Shown: piece after piece, positions 1-12,060 of the stretch
Layout of the letters: each line of letters begins with the position of its first letter
How positions within the stretch are numbered: position 1 is the stretch's first letter
NCBI RefSeq assembly: GCF_001742145.1
Contig: NZ_CP015749.1
Location: 2,046,001 to 2,110,000, forward strand
Direction: 5' to 3'
Origin: Pectobacterium parmentieri
GTDB lineage: Bacteria > Pseudomonadota > Gammaproteobacteria > Enterobacterales > Enterobacteriaceae
DNA: 64,000 nucleotides
Notes under the pieces: generated by a model
What the model saw: the letters and a program-made list of their open reading frames with translations, nothing else
The model's database searches: none
What the model was told of the DNA's origin: nothing
Program-made: the position numbers and the translations under genes

Positions 1-1037
1 TTCTGGAAATTACTGGCCCACACAGCTACGAGCAGGTGCTGTCGCACGTACATCAATACGTCCCCAAACCAACGCACAACCCGTTTACCAGCCTGGTCCC
101 CGAGCAGGGCGTAAAACTCACGCCGCGCCATTACGCGTATCTGAAAATTTCAGAAGGTTGTAACCACCGCTGCACGTTCTGCATCATTCCTTCCATGCGT
201 GGCGATTTGGATAGCCGTCCGATCGGCTCGGTGCTGGATGAAGCGAAGCGTCTGGTCGATGCTGGCGTAAAAGAGCTGCTGGTGATCTCTCAGGACACCT
301 CGGCTTACGGTGCGGATGTGAAGCAGCGAACCGGCTTTTGGAACGGGCAGCCGGTCAAAACCAGCATGGCCAGCCTGTGTGAACAACTGGCGTCGCTGGG
401 CGTGTGGGTGCGTCTGCACTATGTCTACCCTTATCCGCACGTAGACGATGTGATCCCATTAATGGCGGAAGGCAAAATTCTGCCGTATCTGGATATTCCG
501 CTCCAGCACGCCAGCCCGAAGATCCTCAAACTGATGAAGCGCCCCGGCGCAGTAGAAAGAACGCTGGAGCGCATTAAGCGCTGGCGCGAAATCTGCCCGG
601 ACTTAACGCTGCGTTCAACCTTTATTGTTGGCTTCCCCGGCGAGACGGAAGAAGACTTTCAGATGCTGCTCGATTTCCTACAGGAAGCCAAACTCGACCG
701 CGTAGGCTGTTTCAAATTCAGTCCTGTCGAAGGTGCATCGGCAAATGCGTTGCCCGATCAGGTGCCGGAAGAGGTTAAAGAAGAACGCTTCCACCGCTTC
801 ATGCAATTGCAGCAGGCGATCTCTACCCAGCGTTTGCAGGATAAAATTGGCCGAGAAGTGCTGGTGCTGATCGATGAAATCGACGAAGAAGGCGCGATTG
901 GCCGCAGTATGGCTGACGCCCCCGAAATTGACGGCGCGGTTTATCTGAACGGCGAAACGGGCGTTAAGGTCGGTGATATCGTCAAAGTGAAAATCGAGCA
1001 CGCAGACGAATACGATCTATGGGGTAGCCGCGTTTAA
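1..1037 (+). CDS. rimO: Ribosomal protein S12 methylthiotransferase RimO (5' end outside window)
   Basis: Radical-SAM enzyme that adds a methylthio group to the conserved aspartate of ribosomal protein S12. The reading frame is open from base 3, so the N-terminal part lies upstream of the window. The radical-SAM cluster is visible as CNHRCTFC in the context [18 protein letters not shown], which would bind the catalytic 4Fe-4S cluster; a TRAM-like C-terminal domain follows (about the last 65 residues, ending [11 protein letters not shown]). The sequence reads as a close relative of E. coli RimO throughout. A strong hairpin terminator follows, so this is the end of its transcript. Confidence 0.96.
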   Translation, partial: LEITGPHSYEQVLSHVHQYVPKPTHNPFTSLVPEQGVKLTPRHYAYLKISEGCNHRCTFCIIPSMRGDLDSRPIGSVLDEAKRLVDAGVKELLVISQDTSAYGADVKQRTGFWNGQPVKTSMASLCEQLASLGVWVRLHYVYPYPHVDDVIPLMAEGKILPYLDIPLQHASPKILKLMKRPGAVERTLERIKRWREICPDLTLRSTFIVGFPGETEEDFQMLLDFLQEAKLDRVGCFKFSPVEGASANALPDQVPEEVKEERFHRFMQLQQAISTQRLQDKIGREVLVLIDEIDEEGAIGRSMADAPEIDGAVYLNGETGVKVGDIVKVKIEHADEYDLWGSRV

Positions 1038-1047
1038 TGTTCTCACC

Positions 1048-1084
1048 CGCCAGCTTTTCTATCCGAAAAGCTGGCGTTTATTTT
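1048..1084 (+). terminator. Rho-independent terminator after rimO
   Basis: A perfect 12 bp stem (CGCCAGCTTTTC pairing with GAAAAGCTGGCG), 5-base loop, followed by a T-rich tail (TTTATTTT). It starts 11 bases after the rimO stop codon. Confidence 0.9.
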
Positions 1085-1124
1085 CACCTCACCCCAGCCT
1101 GAATGCTGAAAATTCAATCAATAA

Positions 1125-1997
<873 letters not shown>

Positions 1998-2006
1998 CCT
2001 GCCTTC

Positions 2007-3182
2007 TTACGCCGTTTTCCCTACTGCATTGGTGAGTTTGCGCCATAACCATTCAAGCGGCCCTTGGCGGAAATAGCGCAGCCAGTAGTGGGAAAAGACC
2101 AAATTGACGACCCAAATGGCAGGGACCAGTGCCAGCAGTTGCAGGCGGCTGAAGGCCATAAACAGGCCAAACTGGTTAAACAACATCACGCAAATCAGCG
2201 TCTGCAACAAATAGTTGGTTAACGCCATACGCCCGATGTCCGTAATCCAATACGTGATTCGCCATTGGCACAGCGTGGCCCAAAAGCCATAACACAGCGC
2301 AAGATACCCTACCGCCTGTACTGGTGAACTCAGTTCACGTGGAATCTGCAATAACAAGCCGCTCCAACGATATTCCCAACCCACCAGCCACTGACCTACT
2401 ATGCCAATACTATTAATTGCCACGCCCAGCGGAATCAGCCATAGGGCAACCTTGCGATAGTGGGCGGTACTGAACTCACCTTTCAACCAGCCACTGCGCA
2501 TCAATCCGGCCCCCAACAACATCGTTCCCGCTAATACCCAAGCATATTGCACCCCCAACGATAAAAGGCTTTCCGTTAAGAGATCAAAACGATTTTTCCA
2601 TGCTTCGAATCCACCTAATGTCCGCCAGTAAGTTTCATAGGTGATATCCGCCACGCTCGGCAACCAGAATCGCCCCGGCTGCAGCGTCAAGATATGGTTC
2701 AACACAAACAGGACGACGATCTCCACCATATAGAGAAGCGAGCCCATGATAATGAGCTGTCGACTGCTCGTCGCATGACTAATGATGTGGTAACACACCA
2801 GCCCGATCAGGGCATAGTCAAACAGAATATCGCCATCCCACAGAAAAATGGCATGAATAAAACCGATGACTAGCAACCAAAATAGCCGTGCGTGTATCCA
2901 ACGGCATCCCCTAGATAACAGCAGTTGCAACCCGGCACCAAAAAGAAGAGAAAACAGCGTCAGAAATTTCACCTGAGCAAGCAAATCCATCGCTGCCCAT
3001 GCCAAAGCGTCAGATAACGCAGGCTCTCCATGCCAGGCGGGGTTTAGGTATGCGGCATGGGGCAAGCCAAACGCCGTAATATTCAGCAGTAAAATGCCTA
3101 AAATGGCGACGCCGCGTGCAAAATCCAGCGTAACGATCCGTGAAGAAGCGGAATGTGATGACGATAGTGAATGAGAAGGCAT
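2007..3182 (-). CDS. yeiB: DUF418 polytopic membrane protein YeiB
   Basis: Integral membrane protein of the DUF418 family with many hydrophobic segments across 391 residues and a C-terminal DUF418 block (FSHYWLRYFRQGPLEWLWR). Its function is unknown; the family is sometimes related to membrane acyltransferases. Identification rests on near-identity to E. coli YeiB in blocks such as TLDFARGVAILGILLLNI and on position directly downstream of folE, as in E. coli. The called start has no clear Shine-Dalgarno sequence, and the first ~14 residues (Ser/His-rich) have no counterpart in E. coli, so the true start could be further in. The gap to folE is 138 bp. Confidence 0.92.
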   Translation of the reverse strand: MPSHSLSSSHSASSRIVTLDFARGVAILGILLLNITAFGLPHAAYLNPAWHGEPALSDALAWAAMDLLAQVKFLTLFSLLFGAGLQLLLSRGCRWIHARLFWLLVIGFIHAIFLWDGDILFDYALIGLVCYHIISHATSSRQLIIMGSLLYMVEIVVLFVLNHILTLQPGRFWLPSVADITYETYWRTLGGFEAWKNRFDLLTESLLSLGVQYAWVLAGTMLLGAGLMRSGWLKGEFSTAHYRKVALWLIPLGVAINSIGIVGQWLVGWEYRWSGLLLQIPRELSSPVQAVGYLALCYGFWATLCQWRITYWITDIGRMALTNYLLQTLICVMLFNQFGLFMAFSRLQLLALVPAIWVVNLVFSHYWLRYFRQGPLEWLWRKLTNAVGKTA

Positions 3183-3320
3183 ACAAATTACATTTTAAAA
3201 TCATCGAAGTAGCGATTGTATGCACAAATAGAGAAAAAGCGAAGAGACTTGCTGATTTGGCAGCGACCCATTTGGCGATGACAGCATGTATTTGCTTCAT
3301 CATCGCCAATATGGGTGAGC

Positions 3321-3983
3321 TTAATTATGGTGGCGAACCGCGCGCAAGAATTCCTGACGCGTATTCTGGCTGGATTTAAACAGCCCGCCGAGCGATGTCG
3401 TGGTCGTGGCACTGGTTGCATCGCGAATACCACGTGCCTTCACGCAGTAGTGCACAGCATCAATCGAGACGGCAACGTTGTTCGTTCCCAACAGCGTTTG
3501 CAACGCGACCAAAATCTGCTGCGTTAAGCGCTCCTGCACCTGGGGACGCTGGGAGAAAAACTGGACGATGCGGTTAAGTTTCGATAAACCAATGACGCCA
3601 TCTTTCGGAATATACGCGACCGTGGCTTTCCCATCGATCGTCACGAAATGGTGTTCGCAGGTGCTGGTCAGCGTGATATCCCGCACGGTGACCATTTCAT
3701 CGACCTTCATTTTGTTTTCAATGATGGTGATTTTGGGAAAGTTGGCGTAGTCCAAACCGGAGAATATTTCATCAACGTACATTTTGGCGATACGCGTCGG
3801 CGTTTCAGCCAGACTGTCATCGCTCAGATCGAGACTCAACAAATTCATAATTTCCGTCATATGCTCAGCAATACGTTGCTTACGTGTATCCCGATCCAAC
3901 AACGCCCCGCGCAGCGGCGTTTCCAGACCGCGTGCCAGCAGCGCTTCGTGCACCATAACGGCTTCTTTACTTAATAATGACAT
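3321..3983 (-). CDS. folE: GTP cyclohydrolase I
   Basis: Converts GTP to 7,8-dihydroneopterin triphosphate, the first step of tetrahydrofolate synthesis. At 220 residues it is the usual type IA length. The zinc ligands are visible: Cys109 and His112 in [13 protein letters not shown] and Cys180 in VHYCVKARG. The start [15 protein letters not shown] aligns with E. coli FolE and has GGAG upstream (reading the minus strand, CAGGAGAAT). It lies upstream of yeiB on the same strand and probably shares transcription with it. Confidence 0.97.
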   Translation of the reverse strand: MSLLSKEAVMVHEALLARGLETPLRGALLDRDTRKQRIAEHMTEIMNLLSLDLSDDSLAETPTRIAKMYVDEIFSGLDYANFPKITIIENKMKVDEMVTVRDITLTSTCEHHFVTIDGKATVAYIPKDGVIGLSKLNRIVQFFSQRPQVQERLTQQILVALQTLLGTNNVAVSIDAVHYCVKARGIRDATSATTTTSLGGLFKSSQNTRQEFLRAVRHHN

Positions 3984-4220
3984 TATTATTCTCCTGCAGG
4001 TGTAACTATGCCTATCGCGCTATCACGGTCTTGGTCAGACCCTAGCGCCGTCAACACTCTAGTTGAGAGAGTAACGATTATCCAGCGATTGTATGTCATG
4101 ATTGTTGAAATAGATTCAAGTGATCAAGCTCAGAAGGCGTGCCTGTACGCAGTCACGAGGCAGACAGAAAAACCACCATTCAGTCGTCAATAAGCGCACA
4201 GTAATAAATATTCAGCGATA
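3984..4220. other. Intergenic region upstream of folE
   Basis: Non-coding stretch between the folE start and the terminator of the downstream chemoreceptor gene. It must hold the folE promoter on the minus strand. I saw no convincing MetJ-type operator, repeat or small gene in it. Confidence 0.5.
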
Positions 4221-4254
4221 AAAAAAAGCACCGGGAGAAAAACCCAGTGCTTTT
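4221..4254 (-). terminator. Rho-independent terminator of the chemoreceptor gene
   Basis: On the minus strand, AAAAGCACTGGG and CCCGGTGCTTTT form a stem with one G-T pair around a short loop, followed by a run of seven or more T. It lies about 60 bp past the stop of the chemoreceptor gene. Confidence 0.85.
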
Positions 4255-4316
4255 AACGATAAATCACCTAATTTTTTGCGGCCATCGGTGTCCCGACGCC
4301 GCTTGTCATGTAATGA

Positions 4317-5999
4317 TCAGAAGGTTTCCCAGTTATCGTTGGCATTGCCTTTCTTACCGCTAGCGGCCGCTAATAACATCGGCTTCTGTGCAGTTGGCGT
4401 TTTCTCCGCCAGACGCTGCTGTGGACGACGATGCGCCTCTGAGCCTGACAGTTGGAACACCGATATCGCCTCAGTTAACTGACGAGCCTGATCTTCCAGC
4501 GATGCCGCCGCCGCCGCAGACTCCTGTACCAACGAGGCGTTCTGCTGTGTGACACCATCCATCTCGGTAACCGCCTGACCGATCTGGGTAATACCGCGAC
4601 TCTGTTCGTCCGATGCGGATGCAATTTCCCCCATCAGATCGTTCACACGGGTAATCGCGGAAATAATGGAATCCATCGCTTCGCCAGTTTGTGTGACCTG
4701 ACTTGACCCTACGTTGATGCGTTGAACCGACTCCGTAATCAGGCTTTCGATTTCTTTCGCCGCCTGAGCACTGCGCTGTGCCAGATTGCGAACTTCGCCC
4801 GCGACCACCGCAAAACCTCGGCCTTGCTCACCGGCTCTAGCAGCTTCTACCGCCGCATTCAGCGCCAGAATATTGGTCTGGAAGGCAATACCGTTAATCA
4901 CACTCGTGATATCGGCAATTTTCTTCGAGCTCGTCGTAATACTCGCCATCGTTGCCATCACATCTGCCGTAACGTCACCGCCCTTCTTCGCCGCAACAGA
5001 GGCATCCTGCGCCAACTTCGTGGCTTGATGAACGTTATCGGCATTCTGTTTCACCGTCGCACTCAGTTCTTCCATACTGGCAGCCGTCTGTTCCAACGCA
5101 GCGGCCTGCTGCTCAGTGCGCGCAGACAGATCGTTATTGCCGCTTTTGATTTCACTCGAACCCTGATGAATCGATGCAGAACTGTCGCGGATGATGGAAA
5201 CGGTATTAACCAGACTTCCCTGCATTTCTTTCAGGTAAGGAATCAGTTGCCCAGCACAGTTACGACCAAATTCGTCAAGTGGATGGCCAAGTTGCCCGGC
5301 AGCCAACACCTGAAAATACCCTTTAATCATATTCAACGGCTTGACCAGATAGTGAACCAGATAGCGATCCGTCACCAGCAGAATCAACAATCCAAGAACC
5401 ACCGCGCACAGCAGGATATAATTACTCCAGTTAACCAGACCGTAGACCTCGCTCATTGACGTTTCTGACGATGACATAATCGCGGTCTGATATTTATCCA
5501 TGTTATTGCCAAACGCGACACTCAGAGGCGGATACACGGTGCGGAAAAGTTGACGAAACTCCTCCTGGCGATTATCACGCGCGGCGTTCAGCATCGGCGT
5601 CAACCCGTTATCCAGCAGTTGAGTCCACGCAGCGATCATGTTGTTCGCCGTTTCTTTATCAACACCGTCATGCCCAACTGCTTTAAACGCGTTCAGTTGA
5701 TCTGAAGTATTTTTTAACGCCGTTGTCGCTGACGTAAATACTTTTTCTGCATCCGCCGTTTCGCCCGTTTGCTGGAAATCCATCGAGCGCAACAAGCGAG
5801 TAACCGTACGAAAATACTGGTCATTGCCTTTTACCAGCATCTCAACGTTCTTACGCTGAGTTTCACTGGATTCCAATAGTTTGGTCATACTGTTTAATGA
5901 AGTGGAAGTAAAGAAAGATGCTCCACCCCATACAATCAGAAACAGCCCCAATATTGTTAAAAGCATTGCCCTGATGGTGATATTTTTTAAAAAGTTCAC
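4317..5999 (-). CDS. Methyl-accepting chemotaxis protein (Tar/Tsr type)
   Basis: Transmembrane chemoreceptor of 560 residues that signals through CheW/CheA. Visible layout: TM1 (about 12-30), periplasmic ligand-binding helical domain (about 31-188), TM2 (about 190-210), HAMP (about 211-265), then the long cytoplasmic coiled coil with the highly conserved hairpin tip ([20 protein letters not shown]). The C-terminus is NWETF, the pentapeptide that tethers the CheR methyltransferase and CheB in high-abundance receptors, so this receptor should be fully adaptation-competent. The ligand cannot be read from sequence. It is set between folE and the fghA region, where E. coli has no receptor, so it is an accessory insertion. 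Its upstream gap is unusually long. Confidence 0.93.
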   Translation of the reverse strand: MNFLKNITIRAMLLTILGLFLIVWGGASFFTSTSLNSMTKLLESSETQRKNVEMLVKGNDQYFRTVTRLLRSMDFQQTGETADAEKVFTSATTALKNTSDQLNAFKAVGHDGVDKETANNMIAAWTQLLDNGLTPMLNAARDNRQEEFRQLFRTVYPPLSVAFGNNMDKYQTAIMSSSETSMSEVYGLVNWSNYILLCAVVLGLLILLVTDRYLVHYLVKPLNMIKGYFQVLAAGQLGHPLDEFGRNCAGQLIPYLKEMQGSLVNTVSIIRDSSASIHQGSSEIKSGNNDLSARTEQQAAALEQTAASMEELSATVKQNADNVHQATKLAQDASVAAKKGGDVTADVMATMASITTSSKKIADITSVINGIAFQTNILALNAAVEAARAGEQGRGFAVVAGEVRNLAQRSAQAAKEIESLITESVQRINVGSSQVTQTGEAMDSIISAITRVNDLMGEIASASDEQSRGITQIGQAVTEMDGVTQQNASLVQESAAAAASLEDQARQLTEAISVFQLSGSEAHRRPQQRLAEKTPTAQKPMLLAAASGKKGNANDNWETF

Positions 6000-6700
6000 A
6001 GAAAACTCCTATAAATTATCTGGCGATTTTCCTCTGCGCTTTCTGCAACATGGCTGCACATTTTTAATTGGAAATACGCCGGGTGTTACGTCATTTAATG
6101 AAGAGCAGAGGCTCTCATTAGTTAGAGTTATTTTCCTTTAATGACAGAAAGATACATTTCCTTACAATAACGATAAGAGATTCTTACCATACATTATCAT
6201 TATCGGCACTTTGGGCGGGCACTTTACGCTTTCCCATCAACAAATGCGATCAAAAAAAAGAATGATGATAGTTTTTGGCTATTGCTTGGTTACAAGTATT
6301 TACTTATGCATTTAACTATTTATTTTAATTATCTATTTATTTTCTTTCCTCCGCTATTTCATCGGCAGTAAATCCGAATTTATTTTTCTGTGATTATTCT
6401 TATTTTTTCATTCGGCCCTCTTTCTTAGAAAATATGTTCCTATTGGCTGCAAGCGTTGATTTCCGTGCTATTAATTTAGGCCGCGATCATTTATCGCTTT
6501 CTTCTCTTTCTACGCCCAGATATTAATCCTGATGATAATTACGCCCGTCATTTTCATCCTCCAGAACACATTTCCTTCCGCTGGGTTTACGCTGCCTTAG
6601 CATCAACATGGGCTAAGCCAGTTGCGAAATGTATGCCTTACCGCTACACTTCACAAAAAGTGAATAATCAGATAATAGTTCATTACAAAAAGAGAAAGTT
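6000..6700. other. 701 bp AT-rich intergenic region
   Basis: Divergent gap between the chemoreceptor gene (minus) and the LysR gene (plus). It is clearly more AT-rich than the flanking genes, with T- and A-tracts around 6240-6400, and contains no open frame with family resemblance. At 6193-6204 ATTATC occurs twice in tandem, which read on the minus strand is two perfect Fur hexamers (GATAAT); the third hexamer is poor. Promoters of both flanking genes must lie here. Confidence 0.5.
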
Positions 6701-7573
6701 ATGGATTTGACCCAGCTCCGCATGTTCTGTCTCGTCGCCGAAACGGGCTCCGTCGCGCGTGCCGCAGAGCAGCTTCATCGGGTGCCCTCAAATCTGACCA
6801 CACGGCTACGCCAGTTAGAGCTGGAGTTGGGCACCGATCTGTTTATCCGTGAGAAACAGCGTCTGCGTTTGTCCCCGATTGGGCACAATTTCTTATGCTA
6901 TGCACAACGCATTCTGGCGCTCAGCGAGGAAGCCATCAGCATGACGCGCACTGGCGAGCCCGCGGGTAATTTCGCGCTAGGTTCGACAGAAAGTACGGCG
7001 GCGACCCGCTTGCCTACGTTATTAGCGGCTTATCATCAACGTTACCCCAATGTCTCTTTGTCCCTGAATACTGGAACATCAGGGGAAATTATCGAGCGCG
7101 TGCGGGCGGGAACGCTGGCAGCAGCACTCGTCGATGGCCCTGTTGTCTATGATGAGCTAAATGGGTGTTCATGTTTTGCGGAACGATTAGTGTTGATATC
7201 CGACCCTGCACACTCGCCGATTACCCATGCGCGGGATGCCAGCCAGGATACATTGTTTGCCTTTCGTCCTGGCAGCTCTTATAGAAAGCGCCTCGAAAAT
7301 TGGTTCAGACAAGATGGCATCGTGCCCGGTACTATCATGGAAATTCACTCATACCACGCCATGCTTGCCTGTGTAAGCAGCGGAGCCGGGCTAGCCATGC
7401 TCCCCCATGCCGTCCTTGAATCGCTGCCCGCGGGTACACGCGTTCAGGTGCATGAATTACCTCCCGACATCGCGATCGTTTCCACCTGGTTGGTATGGCG
7501 GCGCGATGCTTTCGGCCCCAATGTTGAGGCATTAAAAAAGCTCATTATTGAGCAATCCTCTCAGCAGGAATAA
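6701..7573 (+). CDS. LysR-family transcriptional regulator (PtrR/YneJ-like)
   Basis: DNA-binding regulator of 290 residues. The N-terminal winged helix (about residues 1-60: DLTQLRMFCLVAETGS, then RAAEQLHRVPSNLTTRLRQLE) is typical LysR, followed by a periplasmic-binding-like effector domain (about 90-285). The HTH contains VPSNLTTRLRQLE, which is characteristic of the E. coli YneJ (PtrR) subgroup and gives the best match I recall. It is 111 bp upstream of frmA on the same strand and is the only regulator near frmA-fghA; no frmR gene is present. It may control that pair, the chemoreceptor, or itself. The start has only a purine-rich AAAGAGAAAG as ribosome-binding site. Confidence 0.85.
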   Translation: MDLTQLRMFCLVAETGSVARAAEQLHRVPSNLTTRLRQLELELGTDLFIREKQRLRLSPIGHNFLCYAQRILALSEEAISMTRTGEPAGNFALGSTESTAATRLPTLLAAYHQRYPNVSLSLNTGTSGEIIERVRAGTLAAALVDGPVVYDELNGCSCFAERLVLISDPAHSPITHARDASQDTLFAFRPGSSYRKRLENWFRQDGIVPGTIMEIHSYHAMLACVSSGAGLAMLPHAVLESLPAGTRVQVHELPPDIAIVSTWLVWRRDAFGPNVEALKKLIIEQSSQQE

Positions 7574-8806
<1,233 letters not shown>

Positions 8807-8845
8807 TTGCGCCACGGTCAGGAATAAAAAGGAGGCTGTACAGCG

Positions 8846-9688
8846 ATGAACTCATCACTGGAACTGCTGGAAGAACACCGTATGTTTGGCGGCTGGCAAC
8901 AACGCTACCGCCATGTGTCAGCAACGCTGAATACCGCCATGACGTTCAGCATTTATCTGCCGCCGCCACAGGATGACACCCCACCGCCTGTGCTTTACTG
9001 GCTGTCTGGATTAACCTGTAACGACGAAAACTTTACAACGAAAGCGGGCGCACAACGCGTTGCCTCCGAGCTGGGTCTGGTGCTGGTGATGCCGGATACC
9101 AGCCCGCGCGGTGATGGTGTAGCAGACGATGCCGGGTACGATCTGGGTCAGGGTGCCGGGTTCTATGTGAATGCCACCCAGGCTCCCTGGGCGGCACATT
9201 ATCGGATGTATGACTACGTTAGCAGCGAGTTACCGGCGTTGATCCAGCAGCATTTTAACGTCAATAACCGTCAGTCCATCAGTGGGCATTCGATGGGTGG
9301 ACACGGTGCGCTGATGCTGGCGCTGCGTAACCCAGAGAAATACCTGTCGGCCTCGGCATTCGCACCGATCGTAAACCCAAGCCAGGTTCCGTGGGGGCGC
9401 AAAGCGCTTACCGCTTACCTTGGCGAGGATGAAACGCAGTGGTTACAGTATGACAGTTGTCATCTGCTGGCCAATAGTCAGAAGAAACTGCCACTATTGG
9501 TCGATCAGGGCGATTGCGATCAGTTCCTGCCCGACCAATTGCAACCGGCGAAACTGGAAGAATTGGCAAGCCAACACGCGTGGCCGCTGACGCTGCGGAC
9601 ACAGTCCGGCTATGATCACAGTTATTTCTTCATCGCCAGTTTCATCGAAGATCACCTGCGCTTCCACGCCCACTATTTGTACGCATAA
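8846..9688 (+). CDS. fghA: S-formylglutathione hydrolase (YeiG type)
   Basis: Serine esterase that hydrolyses S-formylglutathione to formate and glutathione, completing formaldehyde detoxification after FrmA. 280 residues, alpha/beta-hydrolase. The nucleophile serine lies in SGHSMGGHG, the acid in the VDQGDCDQF region and the catalytic histidine in [10 protein letters not shown] strong AGGAGG precedes the start. It matches E. coli YeiG closely (for example [20 protein letters not shown]), and yeiG in E. coli also sits between folE and cirA, so this is the same locus with frmA added. Confidence 0.95.
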   Translation: MNSSLELLEEHRMFGGWQQRYRHVSATLNTAMTFSIYLPPPQDDTPPPVLYWLSGLTCNDENFTTKAGAQRVASELGLVLVMPDTSPRGDGVADDAGYDLGQGAGFYVNATQAPWAAHYRMYDYVSSELPALIQQHFNVNNRQSISGHSMGGHGALMLALRNPEKYLSASAFAPIVNPSQVPWGRKALTAYLGEDETQWLQYDSCHLLANSQKKLPLLVDQGDCDQFLPDQLQPAKLEELASQHAWPLTLRTQSGYDHSYFFIASFIEDHLRFHAHYLYA

Positions 9689-9731
9689 TAGCGATACGAA
9701 TAAAGGTGCTATGCTCGTCTAGTTGATAACC

Positions 9732-9760
9732 GCACTCGGGGTACAAACATTCCCGAGTGC
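9732..9760 (+). terminator. Hairpin after fghA, possible terminator
   Basis: GCACTCGGG and CCCGAGTGC form a perfect 9 bp stem around an 11-base loop. The tail is TATCTCCCTT rather than a clean T-run, so termination may be weak. Confidence 0.5.
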
Positions 9761-9852
9761 TATCTCCCTTCCCTGTTACAGTAATTCGCAGTAAAAACGA
9801 TTGCGCTTGCTCGTGCTGAATGACAGAACCAAGACAAAAAAAGGAAATATTG

Positions 9853-10497
9853 ATGATACAGATTCATCACCTCGAAAAATCCCGTTCGACTCGCGTGACC
9901 TGGTTGCTAGAAGAGTTGGGCATTGACTATGAAATTGTTCGCTACGCGCGTGACCCAAAAACGTTTAGCGCGCCCGCCTCGCTCAAACAGATTCACCCGT
10001 TAGGGAAGTCCCCCGTCATTACCGATGGTGAACTGACGATTGCCGAATCTGGGGCCATTGTGGAATACCTTATTGAGACTTACGGCAAGGGCAAGCTCCG
10101 TCCACAGAGCGGGCAAGCGCTGCTGGATTATCGCTTCTGGCTGCATTTTGCTGAAGGTTCGCTCATGCCGCTCCTGGTGATGCGCCTGGTGTTAGCGAAG
10201 ACAGAGTCCGCGCCGATGCCGTTTTTCATCCGCCCCATAGCCCGCAAAATTGTGCAAAGTATCGAGCAAGCCTTTATTGTTCCTCGCCTGACGACGCAAC
10301 TTCAGTTCATCGAACAACATTTGAGTACACAAGGTTGGTTTGCAGGAGAGTCGCTCAGCGGGGCCGATATACAAATGGCAGTTCCGTTGATTTTGGCGAA
10401 GACGCGTCTGGACTTCAGCCGTTATCCCCATATCCAACAATACATTGAGCGGATAGAAAACCAGCCAAGTTTTCAACGGGCTCTGGCTCAGGATTAA
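9853..10497 (+). CDS. Glutathione S-transferase
   Basis: 214-residue GST: thioredoxin-like N-terminal domain (about 1-80) with the active-site helix EKSRSTRVTWLLEELG and the cis-proline and gamma-glutamyl-binding segment KSPVITDGELTIAESGAIVEYL, then an all-helical C-terminal domain. The called start is ATG 9853 (MIQIHHL), which has AAGGAAA upstream; an in-frame ATG at 9820 adds eleven residues without family support. Substrate unknown. It follows frmA-fghA on the same strand after a 164 bp gap that contains a hairpin, so it is probably a separate unit although both are glutathione-related. Confidence 0.88.
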   Translation: MIQIHHLEKSRSTRVTWLLEELGIDYEIVRYARDPKTFSAPASLKQIHPLGKSPVITDGELTIAESGAIVEYLIETYGKGKLRPQSGQALLDYRFWLHFAEGSLMPLLVMRLVLAKTESAPMPFFIRPIARKIVQSIEQAFIVPRLTTQLQFIEQHLSTQGWFAGESLSGADIQMAVPLILAKTRLDFSRYPHIQQYIERIENQPSFQRALAQD

Positions 10498-10717
10498 CGG
10501 TGCGGTCAAAACATCGCTTCATCGACAATGAATAACAAATTGTTCAATGAGCGGCGGAGCAGAAATTCTGTGAGCGTTTACTGGTTATTCACGATCTAAT
10601 AACGGTATGCTGCAATTTACTCCGATAGACTTCGAGTTATAACACGATATAGTTATGGCATTCGAAAGGAGAGTATAGCGTCAGGATGCGGCATTGATAT
10701 GTTGGGAGTGATTAATT

Positions 10718-10930
10718 TTGCAGAGAAAACGTGTGTCATCAACAGAATTGTTTTCAGTCGGATACGATGCAGAAAAAAGTCAGTTGGAAGTCGAATTACT
10801 CAATGGAAGCATCTATCTCTATAGCGGCGTAGCACGCATGATTTATGAAGAACTGCTGGCAAGCAAGACGAAGTACCGTTACTACGCCAGTTATATCAAA
10901 AATTCATTCCCCTACGAAAAAACACAATAA
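10718..10930 (+). CDS. KTSC-domain small protein
   Basis: 70-residue protein that fits the KTSC domain family (a small fold named after lysyl-tRNA synthetase C-terminal-associated proteins; function unclear). Visible conserved elements are the VSSTELFSVGYD start, the GSIYLYSGV strand pair, and the C-terminal YYASYIKNSFPYEK. The start codon is TTG at 10718, with GGGAG about ten bases upstream. It stands alone between a GST gene and the converging hcxA, with a symmetrical terminator-like hairpin between it and hcxA. Confidence 0.75.
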   Translation: MQRKRVSSTELFSVGYDAEKSQLEVELLNGSIYLYSGVARMIYEELLASKTKYRYYASYIKNSFPYEKTQ

Positions 10931-10935
10931 TATTC

Positions 10936-10962
10936 AAGAGCGGAGATAACTCTCCGCCTCTT
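10936..10962. terminator. Bidirectional terminator-like hairpin between the KTSC gene and hcxA
   Basis: AAGAGCGGAGA and TCTCCG-C-CTCTT form an 11 bp stem with one bulged base and a TAAC loop, lying between two converging genes. T/A-rich flanks are weak. Confidence 0.6.
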
Positions 10963-10971
10963 CCCACCCAT

Positions 10972-12060
10972 TTATTCTTCGGTAGACTCAACGGTGGTCA
11001 ACGCCGCCAGCAAGATCTCTTTATCTAGCACTAACGGTAGATAGTGGATGGACTCTCCGGCCTGCAAGGTACGGGCAATCACAGCCTGAAGTGCCGCGTG
11101 ATCGCGAATATCCACATCCAACTCAGCCAGCGATGTCGGCAAACCAAACACCTTAAACGCCGCCTTCAACTGACGCAGCGTTTGGCTATCGCCCAACAAG
11201 GCAGTCTGCACCAGAATGCCATAGGCCACTTTAGTGCCGTGCAGGAAACGTTCGGTTTGCGGCAACACCGTCAAGCCGTTATGAACTGCATGCGCCGCCG
11301 CTACGCGGGTATATCGTTCGCCTAGCCCGCCAACCATCCCGCCTCCGGCAATGATCGCATCCACGACATCCAGAAAATCCTGTGTTAGCTCGCCACGCTT
11401 GACGGCGGCTAATGCCGCTGCGCTTTGTTGCAATAATACATTGCGAATATCCAGCGCAGTCTGTAAACCAAGACGGACAGAAAGAGGCAACGTTTCAGGC
11501 TGGGGACTGAGAACAACAGCCTCATACCACTTCGCCAGCGTATCCCCTACCCCTGCTAGCAGATATTCTACCGGAGCAGCTAGCATAATCCGCGGCTCAA
11601 CCAGTACCAAATGGTTAGCATCGGTGAAAATTTCAAAGCGTAATGCCTGCCCGGCATCGTTATACCAGACGGACAGCGGCGTCCAGGCCGCACAGGTGGC
11701 CGCAATGGTCGGAATCGCCACCAGCGGCACGCCAATATGGCGCGCGGCGACCTTCGCAGTATCCAGTACCGCCCCGCCACCGACGCCAATGACGACCTGA
11801 CATGCCTCACCCGCTTGCGCCACCAGTTTTGCGACTTCCCCCTCGCTGCAATGTGCACCAAACTGGACGCGTCGGGCTGACGGCGCATCGAACTCGACCG
11901 GTAAATAAGGCCGAGCCGCTGCGATCGCACGTTCACCGTAGATCCATAGCGCATTTTTCAGCACGTCCGGCGGGTAAAACTCCAGTAGCTTATCGATAGC
12001 GCCGGGAAAAGAGAAATAGTTGGCGGGACCAACCTGTACGCGAACTGTCGTTGTGTGCAT
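10972..12060 (-). CDS. hcxA: Hydroxycarboxylate dehydrogenase A (YbdH family)
   Basis: Iron-containing/glycerol-dehydrogenase-like NAD(P) oxidoreductase, 362 residues. The NAD-binding segment VIGVGGGAVLDTAK and the metal-site regions (IPTIAATCAAWTPLSVW, GVGDTLAKWYEA, AAAHAVHNGL) are intact. It matches E. coli YbdH (HcxA), which reduces 2-oxoacids such as alpha-ketoglutarate and oxaloacetate-type substrates, almost continuously in the central and C-terminal parts. In E. coli the gene lies elsewhere, so its place here is lineage-specific. Transcribed alone, diverging from the ABC importer genes. Confidence 0.9.
   Translation of the reverse strand: MHTTTVRVQVGPANYFSFPGAIDKLLEFYPPDVLKNALWIYGERAIAAARPYLPVEFDAPSARRVQFGAHCSEGEVAKLVAQAGEACQVVIGVGGGAVLDTAKVAARHIGVPLVAIPTIAATCAAWTPLSVWYNDAGQALRFEIFTDANHLVLVEPRIMLAAPVEYLLAGVGDTLAKWYEAVVLSPQPETLPLSVRLGLQTALDIRNVLLQQSAAALAAVKRGELTQDFLDVVDAIIAGGGMVGGLGERYTRVAAAHAVHNGLTVLPQTERFLHGTKVAYGILVQTALLGDSQTLRQLKAAFKVFGLPTSLAELDVDIRDHAALQAVIARTLQAGESIHYLPLVLDKEILLAALTTVESTEE

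Noticed and set aside
3984..4220. Possible MetJ operator upstream of folE
   Set aside because: No tandem AGACGTCT-like boxes could be found.
4722..5459. 245-codon plus-strand frame antisense to the chemoreceptor gene
   Set aside because: Arg/Asn/Gln-rich antisense shadow; the minus-strand gene explains the region.
5999..6200. Possible sigma-28 promoter for the chemoreceptor gene
   Set aside because: The best TAAA...GCCGATAA-like candidates on the minus strand have poor -10 matches.
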